In this document: positions 52,432-61,007 of the stretch, in pieces
Position numbering within the stretch: position 1 is the stretch's first letter
Layout of the letters: every line of letters begins with the position of its first letter
Assembly: GCF_029263665.1 (NCBI RefSeq)
Contig: NZ_JAJUFQ010000022.1
Location: 1 to 64,000, forward strand
DNA from: Halomonas sp.
Lineage (GTDB): Bacteria; Pseudomonadota; Gammaproteobacteria; Pseudomonadales; Halomonadaceae
Direction: 5' to 3'
DNA length: 64,000 nt
Notes under the pieces: model-generated
Told to the model about the DNA's origin: nothing
The model's input: only the letters and a program-made list of their open reading frames with translations
The model's database searches: none
Program-made: the position numbers and the translations under genes

Positions 52432-54351
52432 TTCCTGACTCATCTGCTCCAATGCCTCCTCGGCGGCCAGCCATTGCTGCTCCAGGTCGTCGAGGCGGCT
52501 CTTCAACTCTCCCTGGCGCGCCAAACTGTCGGTAAGTTCGGCCTTGCGTTCTTCTGCGGTGTAGAGTTCAGGGTCTGCCAAACGCTCCTCGATAGCAGCC
52601 AGTTCTTCCTGCACTTTTTCCATGGCCTGCTCGGCCTTGTCGCGTTCACGCTTCAATGGCCGCAGCTTCTCACGCAGCTCTGCTGCTGCCCGGCGTGAAG
52701 CCTTGCGATCTTCCCTTGGCGCCTCGATCGCCTCGGCCTTTTCCTCCCGAGCTTCTCGGCGCGCCGCATCCAAGCGCTGTTTAAGCCAGAGGCGGTAGTC
52801 TTCCAGGTCGCCGTCAAAAGGCTCGACACGATGATCAGCGACCCGCCAGAACTCATCCACAGTGGCCTTGAGCAGGTGTCGGTCGTGAGACACCACGATA
52901 ACCGTACCTTCGAAAGCTGCCAGGGCCTCGGTCAGCGCCTCGCGCATCTCCAGATCAAGGTGGTTGGTAGGTTCGTCGAGCAGCAATAGATTGGGCTTCT
53001 GCCAAGCCACCAGGGCTAGTGCCAGGCGGGCCTTCTCTCCTCCAGAGAACTGGCCGACTTCAGCAAAGACATCATCACCTGGGAAGCCAAAACCTCCCAG
53101 GAAGCTACGAATCTCGCTATCTGCTGCGCGGGGAGACAAGCGCTGCACGTGCTGAAATGGCGTCGACGCCAGGTCCAGCCCTTCAAGCTGATGCTGAGCG
53201 AAATAGCCGATGGCCAGATGTTCACCGGGTATCCGGGTACCTGCCAGCAATGGCAGCGCCCCGGTAAGCGACTTGATCAAGGTCGACTTGCCCGCGCCAT
53301 TGGGGCCAAGCAAGCCAATGCGCTGCCCCGGCAAGAGGGTAAGACGAACCTGCTCAAGCTGAACACGCTCGTTATCGGCAGTGCGATAACCGAGAGTGGC
53401 TTCGTCCAGCACCAGCAGAGGATGAGACGTCTTTTCGGCAGAGGGCAAGGTGAAATGGAAGGGCGAATCCACATGGGCCAACGCGATGGTGCCCATGCGC
53501 TCGAGCATCTTCAATCGACTCTGGGCCTGACGGGCCTTGGTGGCCTTGTAGCGAAAGCGTGCCACGAACTTCTCGATTTCCTCGCGTCGTGCCTGCTGCT
53601 TGGCGGCAACCGCCTGCTGCAGCGCCAGCTTCTCTGCGCGAGTGCGCTCGAACGTCGTGTAATTACCACGATACAGCACTAGCTGTTGGCGATCGAAATG
53701 CAGAATGTGGTCGCACACCGCATCGAGGAAGTCGCGATCGTGAGAGATTAGCAGCAAGGTCCCGGGATAACGGATCAGCCATTGTTCAAGCCACAGCAAT
53801 GCATCCAGATCCAGGTGGTTGGTCGGCTCATCGAGCAACAGGACGTCAGAAGGCATGAACAGGGTTCGTGCCAGGTTGGCACGCATGCGCCAGCCACCAG
53901 AAAAGGCAGACAGTGGTTGGCTCAACTGCTGCTGGGAAAATCCCAGTCCGACCAGCAGCTGGGCTGCACGGGAAGGGGCACTATATCCATCCAACGCCTC
54001 GATGGTGCCATGCAGTTCGGCTTCTCGTTGGTGATCTCCGCTGGCCTGGGCATCCGCCAGAGCGGCCTCGGTACGGCGAAGCTCCGTGTCGCCATCGAGC
54101 ACGTAATCGACGATGGGACGTGACAGGGCCTCGACCTCTTGGGCCATGTGCGCAATGCGCTGCCCACCACTCATCTCTACGTTACCCTTGTCGGCGCTGA
54201 TCTGCCCTAGCACCAGGCTGAACAGGCTGGACTTTCCAGCACCATTGGGCCCGACAATACCCACCTTGTAGCCAGCATGCAGGGTCGCGTCGGCCCCTTC
54301 GAACAGTGGCTCGGCTCCACGTTGCAGAGTCACTTGGCGCAGTGCAATCAT
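52420..54351 (-). CDS. ABC-F family ATPase (YheS-like)
   Basis: A 643-residue soluble protein with two ABC domains and no membrane segments. Walker A motifs GPNGAGKSS and GPNGAGKST, signatures FSGGWRMRANLA and FSGGEKARLALA, and two LLLDEPTNHLDLD-type Walker B motifs are all present. The inter-domain linker (RYKATKARQAQSRLKMLERM) is the P-site tRNA interaction motif, and a C-terminal coiled coil follows. ABC-F proteins act on ribosomes. ATG 54351 has GGAG upstream; the earlier ATG at 54369 is less well placed. Divergent from the TIGR02444 gene. Confidence 0.93.
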   Translation of the reverse strand: MIALRQVTLQRGAEPLFEGADATLHAGYKVGIVGPNGAGKSSLFSLVLGQISADKGNVEMSGGQRIAHMAQEVEALSRPIVDYVLDGDTELRRTEAALADAQASGDHQREAELHGTIEALDGYSAPSRAAQLLVGLGFSQQQLSQPLSAFSGGWRMRANLARTLFMPSDVLLLDEPTNHLDLDALLWLEQWLIRYPGTLLLISHDRDFLDAVCDHILHFDRQQLVLYRGNYTTFERTRAEKLALQQAVAAKQQARREEIEKFVARFRYKATKARQAQSRLKMLERMGTIALAHVDSPFHFTLPSAEKTSHPLLVLDEATLGYRTADNERVQLEQVRLTLLPGQRIGLLGPNGAGKSTLIKSLTGALPLLAGTRIPGEHLAIGYFAQHQLEGLDLASTPFQHVQRLSPRAADSEIRSFLGGFGFPGDDVFAEVGQFSGGEKARLALALVAWQKPNLLLLDEPTNHLDLEMREALTEALAAFEGTVIVVSHDRHLLKATVDEFWRVADHRVEPFDGDLEDYRLWLKQRLDAARREAREEKAEAIEAPREDRKASRRAAAELREKLRPLKRERDKAEQAMEKVQEELAAIEERLADPELYTAEERKAELTDSLARQGELKSRLDDLEQQWLAAEEALEQMSQELAG

Positions 54352-54455
54352 CAAGACTCCATAAGGCATCCACCGCTGCTCTCAGCAGCGTGAGCGGTGA
54401 TGCCACAATCAAGTATGTAAAGGTCGCTATCTTGGGCACCAATTCTACCCAATTC

Positions 54456-54959
54456 ATGACACAACTGCGTCAGCACCTGACAGCACAGCCTTTATGGACG
54501 TTTGCTGTCGATTTCTATGCGCGTTCAGGCGTCGAGCAGGTCTGCCTCAGCCTTCAGGATGAGTATGGCTGGGATGTGTGCGAGCTGCTGTGGCGTTGCT
54601 GGCTCTTCCAGCATGGGGCACAAGCCGGCGAGCTGGCGCCGGAGATACGTCGCTGGCAAGCCGAGGTCACGCAGCCCCTGCGCAGGATCCGTCGCGAGCT
54701 CAAGCCAGAATCATGCCGCTCTACGGCTGTCTTCAGCCTGCGTGAGCAAATCAAGAAATCCGAGCTTGCGGCGGAGAGAGAAACCATGAACAGGCTCATG
54801 AAAATCAGCCTCAAAGATAGCACGTTAACACCTCTTCCCGTGCCTCTTCCAAGTCTGGAAAAAGTTCTACTTTCTGACCATGAATTAAAGAAAAAATCGC
54901 AAGTTAGACTGATTGCAACGCTGGAAACCCAGCTTGACCCTCTTTGCCACCCACGCTAG
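54456..54959 (+). CDS. TIGR02444 (DUF2390) family protein
   Basis: A 167-residue cytoplasmic protein of unknown function. PLWTFAVDFYARSGVEQVCL followed by LQDEYGWDVCELLWRCWL is the family hallmark. The start MTQLRQHL at 54456 fits the family; a longer frame from 54306 overlaps the divergent ABC-F gene. In several gammaproteobacteria this family sits divergent from a YheS-type gene, as here. The C-terminal ~50 residues are Lys/Leu-rich and less conserved. Confidence 0.85.
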   Translation: MTQLRQHLTAQPLWTFAVDFYARSGVEQVCLSLQDEYGWDVCELLWRCWLFQHGAQAGELAPEIRRWQAEVTQPLRRIRRELKPESCRSTAVFSLREQIKKSELAAERETMNRLMKISLKDSTLTPLPVPLPSLEKVLLSDHELKKKSQVRLIATLETQLDPLCHPR

Positions 54960-55052
54960 CCTGAAATACATCGCACGGGATATTTCTCTTGAATTTCAGT
55001 GTCCGCTGAACAGGCAGCGCTGCTGCTTTGATGCTGTAAGCGCAACATGATT

Positions 55053-55118
55053 TTGACATTGAAGTGAAAGAATTTTCACAAATTTCGCCCAGACAAGCCC
55101 TTAAATGGAGCCACAATA
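55053..55118 (+). promoter_or_regulatory. Putative promoter and leader of teaABCD
   Basis: A perfect TTGACA at 55053-55058 lies 61 bp before teaA. No good -10 hexamer is found at standard spacing, only an AT-rich AATTTTCACAAATT stretch. That pattern would be compatible with a promoter needing extra activation by salt stress, which is inference from known osmotic induction of tea. Confidence 0.35.
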
Positions 55119-56138
55119 ATGAAGGCAAAACACCTATTCACCAGTGCCAGCATCGGCGCTCTGATGCTTGGCCTGTCCTCCTTCGCCATGGCTGATACAT
55201 GGCGCTATGCCCACGAGGAATATGAGGGTGACGTTCAGGACGTCTACGCTCAGGCATTCAAGAAGTACGTCGAAGAGAACTCGGATCACACTGTTCAGGT
55301 CTACCGTTTCGGTGAACTGGGCGAGTCCGATGACTTCATGGAGCAGGCCCAGAACGGCATCATCCAGTTCGTCGACCAGTCCCCCGGCTTCACCGGATCC
55401 CTTATCCCATCTGCCCAGATCTTCTTCATTCCCTACTTGCTGCCTACCGATGAAGAGACCGTGCTCAAGTTCTTCGACGAGAGCAAGGCCATCAACGAGA
55501 TGCTCCCCGAGCTTTACGCCGAGCACGGCCTGGAGTTGCTGAAGATGTTCCCCGAGGGGGAAATGGTGGTCACGGCCGACACGCCTGTCACCTCTCCGGA
55601 AGACTTCAACAACAAGAAGATCCGTACCATGACCAACCCACTGCTGGCGGAAACCTATCGGGCCTTCGGGGCAACCCCGACTCCGCTTCCGTGGGGAGAG
55701 GTATACGGCGCTCTGCAGACTGGAGTCATCGATGGCCAGGAGAATCCTATCTTCTGGATCGAGTCCGGTGGCCTGTACGAAGTGTCTCCCAACCTGATCT
55801 TCACTGGTCATGGCTGGTTCACCACCGCGATGATGGCCAACAAGGATTTCTATGACGACCTGTCCGATGAGGACAAGCAGTTGGTGCAGGAAGCTTCCGA
55901 CGCGGCCTATGACACTACCATGGAGCACATCAAGGGCCTGGCAGAAGACTCCTTGGCCAAGATCGAGGAAGCTTCTGACGATGTCACGGTAACTCGTTTG
56001 ACTGACGAACAGATTCAGGTCTTCAAGGAACGTGCCCCTCAGGTGGAGAAAAAGTTCCTGGAGATGACGGGAGATACCGGCAAGAAGCTACTTGACCAGT
56101 TCAAGGCCGATCTCAAGGCCGTAGAGGGAGAGGGCTGA
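55119..56138 (+). CDS. teaA: Ectoine/hydroxyectoine TRAP transporter substrate-binding protein TeaA
   Basis: A 339-residue DctP-type receptor with signal peptide ending FAMA before DTWRY. The sequence is close to Halomonas elongata TeaA as remembered, e.g. WRYAHEEYEGDVQD and DNSDHTVQVYRFGELGESDD-like text. Residues recalled as lining the ectoine pocket (Glu9, Phe66, Trp167, Phe209 of the mature protein) fall on E34, F91, W192 and F234 of the precursor here. The invariant TRAP arginine is R169 in KKIRTM. TeaA delivers ectoine from the periplasm to TeaBC, for osmoprotection and recovery of leaked ectoine. A stable hairpin follows the gene. Confidence 0.95.
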   Translation: MKAKHLFTSASIGALMLGLSSFAMADTWRYAHEEYEGDVQDVYAQAFKKYVEENSDHTVQVYRFGELGESDDFMEQAQNGIIQFVDQSPGFTGSLIPSAQIFFIPYLLPTDEETVLKFFDESKAINEMLPELYAEHGLELLKMFPEGEMVVTADTPVTSPEDFNNKKIRTMTNPLLAETYRAFGATPTPLPWGEVYGALQTGVIDGQENPIFWIESGGLYEVSPNLIFTGHGWFTTAMMANKDFYDDLSDEDKQLVQEASDAAYDTTMEHIKGLAEDSLAKIEEASDDVTVTRLTDEQIQVFKERAPQVEKKFLEMTGDTGKKLLDQFKADLKAVEGEG

Positions 56139-56156
56139 TACCAGGCCCCAATCTTC

Positions 56157-56190
56157 CAAGGGGGCAGCCAAGCTGCCCCCTTGTTGTTTC
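56157..56190 (+). terminator. Stable hairpin between teaA and teaB, likely attenuator or mRNA stabiliser
   Basis: CAAGGGGGCAGC (56157-56168) pairs perfectly with GCTGCCCCCTTG (56172-56183) around CAA, followed by TTGTTTC. It lies 19 bp past the teaA stop and 49 bp before teaB. Such intra-operon hairpins give more binding protein than permease; this use here is inferred. Confidence 0.65.
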
Positions 56191-56238
56191 GGAAGGTCTC
56201 TTTTCCGGGCTATCTACCCATCAAGAGAGAAACACACC

Positions 56239-56817
56239 ATGACTGACGAAGAAGCCGAAAAGAATTACCACTCCGGGTTGCCTGGCATTCTGGGCACAAT
56301 CGATACCCTTATCAGCAAGGTCGAAGCGGTCATCCTCGCTGCTGGTGTGCTGCTGATGGCATTCAACACCATTGCCAATGTCATCGGTCGTTTCGTATTT
56401 GGCGAAAGCATCTTTTTCAGCGGGGAGGTCAATCGCATCCTGATCATCATGATCACTTTCGCAGGTATTGGTTATGCTGCCCGACACGGCCGCCATATCC
56501 GCATGTCGGCAATCTATGACGCTCTGCCGGTCGGTGGCCGCAGGGCATTGATGATCTTCATCTCTCTATTCACGTCACTGGTGATGTTCTTCCTGCTGTA
56601 TTACTCCGTCGTCTACATAATCGACCTTTACGGCAAGGGACGTGTTCTTCCAGCGCTCAGTATTCCTATTTTCATCATTTATATCTGGGTTCCTATCGGC
56701 TTCCTGATCACGGGTATTCAGTATTTTCTCACTGCCATCAAGAACATGGTATCCCGGGACGTCTACCTCTCCACAGGGGTCATAGATGGCTACAAGGATA
56801 CGGAAACCGAGGTCTGA
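56239..56817 (+). CDS. teaB: Ectoine TRAP transporter small permease TeaB
   Basis: A 192-residue DctQ subunit with four helices and a ~25-residue hydrophilic N-terminus. Typical segments: NTIANVIGRFVFGESIFFSG, then MITFAGIGYAARHGRHIRMS, and a last helix FIIYIWVPIGFLITGIQYFL. It helps dock TeaA and pairs with TeaC. AGAGAG precedes ATG 56239. A 104-bp gap separates it from teaC. Confidence 0.93.
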   Translation: MTDEEAEKNYHSGLPGILGTIDTLISKVEAVILAAGVLLMAFNTIANVIGRFVFGESIFFSGEVNRILIIMITFAGIGYAARHGRHIRMSAIYDALPVGGRRALMIFISLFTSLVMFFLLYYSVVYIIDLYGKGRVLPALSIPIFIIYIWVPIGFLITGIQYFLTAIKNMVSRDVYLSTGVIDGYKDTETEV

Positions 56818-56921
56818 TCAACGGTGTGCCATAACTCATTGACAACCTGTCCACGAACTTTCCCCATCAGGACAATGGCTGCTCTCGACATTGAGACCGT
56901 GGTTTCAAGAGGAATACGTCC

Positions 56922-58205
56922 ATGACAACAATAATGATTGTTACCATGATAGCCCTGCTGCTGCTGGGCTTTCCCATGATGATTCCGCTGATCACAGCGG
57001 CGGTCATCGGTTTCTACATGATGTTCAATGGCCTGGGCCAGATGGACACCCTGATTCAACAGATGATGGCGGGTATCCGGCCTACATCACTTATCGCCGT
57101 ACCCATGTTCATTCTGGCGGCGGACATCATGACCCGGGGGCACTCCGCCGATCGCCTGATCAACATGGTCATGGCCTTCATCGGCCATATCAAAGGCGGC
57201 CTGGCGGTTTCCACCGCTGCATCCTGCACCCTGTTCGGTGCCGTCTCCGGCTCCACCCAGGCAACCGTGGTCGCCGTGGGCTCACCGCTGCGCCCACGCA
57301 TGCTCAAGGCCGGTTACTCCGATTCCTTCACCCTGGCCCTGATCATCAACGCCAGTGACATTGCTTTCCTGATTCCGCCAAGCATTGGCATGATCATCTA
57401 CGGAGTCATCTCCGGCACCTCGATCGGTGAGCTGTTCATTGCCGGAATTGGTCCAGGGCTGATGATCCTGCTGATGTTTGCCATCTACTGCGTGTTATAC
57501 GCAGTGATTCGGGACGTCCCCACGGAGCCCAGGAGTTCCTGGTCAGATCGCATGAAAGCCGTCTATCAGGCACTCTGGCCGCTGGGTTTTCCTGTCATCA
57601 TCATCGGCGGGATCTATGGCGGCATCTTCAGTCCTACTGAAGCTGCTGCGGCCTGCGTGCTTTACGCCATATTCCTGGAGTTCGTGGTGTTTCGCTCGCT
57701 CAAGGCCTCCCAGATCTATGCCATCTCCAAGTCCACTGGCCTGATCACCGCTGTCGTGTTCATTCTGGTCGCCGTGGGAAACAGCTTCTCCTGGATCATT
57801 TCCTTCGCTCAGATTCCTCAGGTCCTGCTCGAGGCTGCAGGTATCAATGAGGCGGGGCCCACTGGAGTGCTGATCGCAATCTGTGTGTCCTTCTTCATTG
57901 CCTGCATGTTCGTCGACCCCATCGTTGTCATTCTGGTACTGACTCCTATTTTCACGCCAGCTATCGAAGCTACCGGCCTGGATCCTGTACTCGTCGGTAT
58001 CCTGATCACGCTGCAAGTCGCGATAGGCTCGGCAACACCACCTTTCGGTTGCGATATCTTTACCGCTATTGCCATCTTCAAACGCCCTTACCTGGACGTG
58101 ATCAAGGGCACACCTCCCTTCGTGCTATTGCTGATCCTTGCCGCTGCGCTGCTGATCATGTTCCCGCAGATATCTCTGTTCCTGCGCGATGTTGCCTTCC
58201 GCTAG
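56922..58205 (+). CDS. teaC: Ectoine TRAP transporter large permease TeaC
   Basis: A 427-residue DctM subunit with about 12 helices that drives ectoine uptake with a sodium or proton gradient. LRPTSLIAVPMFILAADIMT-like IRPTSLIAVPMF, FGAVSGSTQATVVAVGSPLR and IYGGIFSPTEAAAACVLYAI are hallmark loops, with SATPPFGCDIF near the C-terminus. AGAGGAA precedes ATG 56922. Its TAG stop begins an 18-bp tandem repeat. Confidence 0.94.
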   Translation: MTTIMIVTMIALLLLGFPMMIPLITAAVIGFYMMFNGLGQMDTLIQQMMAGIRPTSLIAVPMFILAADIMTRGHSADRLINMVMAFIGHIKGGLAVSTAASCTLFGAVSGSTQATVVAVGSPLRPRMLKAGYSDSFTLALIINASDIAFLIPPSIGMIIYGVISGTSIGELFIAGIGPGLMILLMFAIYCVLYAVIRDVPTEPRSSWSDRMKAVYQALWPLGFPVIIIGGIYGGIFSPTEAAAACVLYAIFLEFVVFRSLKASQIYAISKSTGLITAVVFILVAVGNSFSWIISFAQIPQVLLEAAGINEAGPTGVLIAICVSFFIACMFVDPIVVILVLTPIFTPAIEATGLDPVLVGILITLQVAIGSATPPFGCDIFTAIAIFKRPYLDVIKGTPPFVLLLILAAALLIMFPQISLFLRDVAFR

Positions 58206-58238
58206 CCATTGGCCGTTGTGTAGCCATTAGCCGTTGTG
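58203..58238 (+). repeat. 18-bp tandem duplication starting at the teaC stop codon
   Basis: TAGCCATTGGCCGTTGTG (58203-58220) is repeated as TAGCCATTAGCCGTTGTG (58221-58238), 17 of 18 identical. Each copy begins with an in-frame TAG, and a third in-frame TAG follows at 58239, so teaC has three stops at 18-base intervals before teaD. Confidence 0.9.
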
Positions 58239-58256
58239 TAGATAGGAGGTCCTGCG

Positions 58257-58697
58257 ATGTTTCATCGAATCCTGGTCGCTGTGGATGGTTCCAAGGGTGC
58301 CTTGAAAGCTCTGGAAAAGGCTGTAGCTCTGCAACTGCTGACAGGCGCGGAGATATACATATTGTGCGTGTTCAAGCACCACAGCTTGCTGGAAGCCTCA
58401 CTTTCCATGGTCCGCCCTGATGAGGTTGATATACCCGACGATGCGCTCAAGGAGTACGCCACCGAAATCGCGGTGCAGGCCAAGTCCAGGGCCGTTGACA
58501 TGGGAGTTGCTGTCGAGAAGGTCCGCGCTTTTGTCAAAGGAGGGCGTCCATCGCGTACTATCGTGCGCTTTGCGCGCAAGCGAGAGTGCGACCTGGTCGT
58601 CATTGGAGCACATGGCACAAACGGCGATAACATACTGCTGGGGAGTGTTTCCCAACGTGTCGCCGGGTCGGCCAGTTGCCCGACACTTGTGGTTTAG
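58257..58697 (+). CDS. teaD: TeaD, UspA-type ATP-binding regulator of ectoine uptake
   Basis: A 146-residue single-domain universal stress protein. RILVAVDGSKGALKALEKAV opens the fold and VIGAHGTNGDNILLGSVSQR followed by SASCPTLVV forms the ATP loop (G-2x-G-9x-G-S/T type). In H. elongata TeaD is encoded last in tea, binds ATP and negatively influences TeaABC transport. AGGAGG precedes ATG 58257, 51 bp after teaC. Confidence 0.93.
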   Translation: MFHRILVAVDGSKGALKALEKAVALQLLTGAEIYILCVFKHHSLLEASLSMVRPDEVDIPDDALKEYATEIAVQAKSRAVDMGVAVEKVRAFVKGGRPSRTIVRFARKRECDLVVIGAHGTNGDNILLGSVSQRVAGSASCPTLVV

Positions 58698-58774
58698 TGC
58701 GGAACCAATGGCCAACTGTTACAGTCTCATCACCGACATTCACTCGTAGTGCTTCACGAAGCTAAAGGATTTCC

Positions 58775-59554
58775 ATGAAGAGACTGCTGACTACCGCCTC
58801 CCTGATCGCCCTGCTGGGTGCAGCCCCACTGGCCTTCTCCGCTCCGGAAACCGATCAGGAGAAACTCAGCTACAGCCTTGGTGTAACTCTCGGCCAGAGC
58901 ATCCAGCAGGATGTTGAAGACCTCGACACAGAGGCTTTCACTGACGCTGTCAACGATGTGTTTGCAGGCGGCGAACTGCAGATGAGCGAAGACGAGATTG
59001 CGGCTGCGTTGACCAAGTTCCAGCAGGAAGCCATGGCCAAGCGTGCCGAGGAACAGAAGAAGCTTGCCGCAGAGCTCGAGAAAGAGGCCAAGGCCAACAA
59101 GGAAGAGGGCGATAAGTTCCTCGCCGAAAATGGCGAGAAGGAAGGCGTCACCACGACCGATTCCGGTCTGCAGTACAAGGAAATCGAGTCCGGCGATGGC
59201 GCAACTCCGGCCGATGGCGATACCGTCAAGGTCAACTACGAAGGCAAACTGATCGATGGCACCGTGTTCGACAGCTCCTATGAGCGCGGCGAGCCGGTGT
59301 CCTTCCAGGTCGGCCAGGTGATCGAAGGCTGGCAGGAAGCCCTGAAGATGATGAAAGTGGGCGATACCTGGGAAGTGGTCATCCCTGCCGAGCTAGCCTA
59401 TGGTGCCCGTGGTCAAGGTCCGATTGGCCCGAACCAGACCCTGATCTTCAAGGTTGAACTGCTGGATGTGACACCTGCCGCAGAAGCGGAAGGTGCTGAA
59501 GAAGACAAGGCAGCAACCGAGGACAAGGCGGCAGAAGAGGAAAGCGAAGGCTAA
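58775..59554 (+). CDS. FKBP-type peptidyl-prolyl cis-trans isomerase (FkpA/Mip-like)
   Basis: A 259-residue periplasmic chaperone-isomerase. A signal peptide (LLTTASLIALLGAAPLAFSA) is followed by a helical dimerisation domain (about 27-125) rich in Lys/Glu, then the FKBP domain (VKVNYEGKLIDGTVFDSSYE, FQVGQVIEGWQEAL, IPAELAYGARG, about 125-232). The last ~25 residues are a Glu/Ala repeat tail (EEDKAATEDKAAEEES), longer than in FkpA. It helps folding of exported proteins. Followed by a strong terminator. Confidence 0.92.
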   Translation: MKRLLTTASLIALLGAAPLAFSAPETDQEKLSYSLGVTLGQSIQQDVEDLDTEAFTDAVNDVFAGGELQMSEDEIAAALTKFQQEAMAKRAEEQKKLAAELEKEAKANKEEGDKFLAENGEKEGVTTTDSGLQYKEIESGDGATPADGDTVKVNYEGKLIDGTVFDSSYERGEPVSFQVGQVIEGWQEALKMMKVGDTWEVVIPAELAYGARGQGPIGPNQTLIFKVELLDVTPAAEAEGAEEDKAATEDKAAEEESEG

Positions 59555-59582
59555 GCGTTTCGTCCCTCTGCTCGATCCTGCT

Positions 59583-59618
59583 CATCGCCAGCCTTTCAGG
59601 CTGGCGATGTTCTTTTTC
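59583..59618 (+). terminator. Intrinsic terminator after the FKBP gene
   Basis: CATCGCCAGCC pairs with GGCTGGCGATG around TTTCA, followed by TTCTTTTTC. Just downstream of the isomerase and before the opposing SCO gene. Confidence 0.88.
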
Positions 59619-59630
59619 GCCCAGGCTATT

Positions 59631-60230
59631 TCAGTCGCCGGCAAGCACATCAGTCAACGCTGCCTGCAAAGGCGCAGGGGTCGGCGAATGGAGCACCCGC
59701 TGCAATACCCCTCCTTGCGAATCTACCAGATAGAGATATGCCGTATGGTCAATCGTGTATTCTCCTTCAGAATCCCCCGCTTCGACCTTGCGCCAGACCA
59801 CATCGTAACGTTCGGCAATATCCTCGAGCTGCGTTCGGCTTCCCGTAGCGCCGATAAATCCATCTCCGAAGAACCCCAGATATTCTCGTAGCCGTTCAAT
59901 GCTATCCCGCTCCGGGTCCAGGGATATCAAGACAGGCACAACTCGCTTCTGCTGTTCCTGAGGCAGGCTATCCAGGGTTTGGCGCATGACAGAAAGGCTC
60001 ATGGGGCAGACATCGGGACACCATGTATAGCCGAAGAACACGACAGCAACCTGATCATCGGCTAGCGATGCCAGCGAGAAGTCCCCTTCGGTCGAGGGCA
60101 GTTCAATTGGCCCACCGGCGATCGATCCCTCGGCAGGAGAGTGGTTTTCCCAAGGCTTGAGTGTCCATAGCACCGCGGCAGCCAGAATGACAATGGCACA
60201 AGCTCCCAGCCCCAGGTAACGTCGATTCAT
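59631..60230 (-). CDS. SCO1/SenC family copper chaperone/thioredoxin-like protein
   Basis: A 199-residue membrane-anchored protein with one N-terminal helix (ACAIVILAAAVLWTL) and a thioredoxin fold outside the membrane. The copper-binding CPDVC motif is in FGYTWCPDVCPMSL and the third ligand histidine in TIDHTAYLYLVD. Such proteins deliver copper to cytochrome oxidase CuA or act in thiol redox. ATG 60230 is preferred on GGAG spacing; ATG 60242 is possible. A membrane-anchored hypothetical gene lies just upstream on the same strand. Confidence 0.9.
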   Translation of the reverse strand: MNRRYLGLGACAIVILAAAVLWTLKPWENHSPAEGSIAGGPIELPSTEGDFSLASLADDQVAVVFFGYTWCPDVCPMSLSVMRQTLDSLPQEQQKRVVPVLISLDPERDSIERLREYLGFFGDGFIGATGSRTQLEDIAERYDVVWRKVEAGDSEGEYTIDHTAYLYLVDSQGGVLQRVLHSPTPAPLQAALTDVLAGD

Positions 60231-60344
60231 GAACCTCTCCATGCTCTTGTCTGCTCGACTTCCGCTATTTGTTCTGTTTTAGCTAATTGCTCTATATCAC
60301 TGGTTAACCTGCGGTATCGCTTTTTTCCATCGCCCTTCCAATCG

Positions 60345-60860
60345 CTAGCTCATATTCCTGGGATATTGCACCTCAAGATCGAACCAGCTTCCCAAGGGGC
60401 CCCTCGGGGTGTCCAGTACCACAAGTACTCGCCACACCATGCGGTCCCGAGTGCAGATGCCAACTTGTCCTTGGCCTTGAAAATGTCCAGACCCAGACGC
60501 TGTCAGAGGAAAACGATGCACTCCCATGTCCATGTCGACACCTTCGAACGAGACCACCGCTCCGGCCGCCTCAATGCCGCTTATCTGAACATCCAATGGC
60601 AATGGCACCAGCGGACGAATATCGCCGTCAACCGGGATGGATAGTGTAAGGCGAGCCCCATCCCCAAGGTCGGCACTACAAGGGCCACGGTGTAGATCAC
60701 AGGATTCAACCTGTTCCGGCACATGCCACTCCACCGCCTCATGGCCAGCGATTTCATAGCGCAACAGGTACCATAGGGCCATACCCAACGCGATGAGTGT
60801 CAACGTTATCAACAACGTCAGCCGGGGCCTGCGAGTGGAACTGAACTTGCTCGGAAGCAT
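60345..60860 (-). CDS. Membrane-anchored hypothetical protein upstream of SCO1
   Basis: A 171-residue protein with one N-terminal helix (LTLLITLTLIALGMALWYLL) and an extracytoplasmic domain. Two cysteine pairs are hinted at (ESCDLHRGPC and a later Cys in VGICTRDRM). SFEGVDMDMGVHRFPL recalls a motif of FixH/YtkA-like beta-sandwich proteins and lies where copper-related proteins often carry Met clusters. No firm family assignment. Being upstream of the SCO1 gene on the same strand suggests a shared role in oxidase or copper handling. GTG 60866 is an alternative start. Confidence 0.7.
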   Translation of the reverse strand: MLPSKFSSTRRPRLTLLITLTLIALGMALWYLLRYEIAGHEAVEWHVPEQVESCDLHRGPCSADLGDGARLTLSIPVDGDIRPLVPLPLDVQISGIEAAGAVVSFEGVDMDMGVHRFPLTASGSGHFQGQGQVGICTRDRMVWRVLVVLDTPRGPLGSWFDLEVQYPRNMS

Positions 60861-61007
60861 GGGCACTAGAGCCTATCGATACAAAGGACGGAACGCATGC
60901 CAAGCGCAGGCATACGGTAAGCTTAACAATAAAGTGCCACTAAGCCTCATGGATATCCTGCGTGTTGATGTCGCAGTGCCCGCACGAGGTTCACAAAGGG
61001 AGTCATC

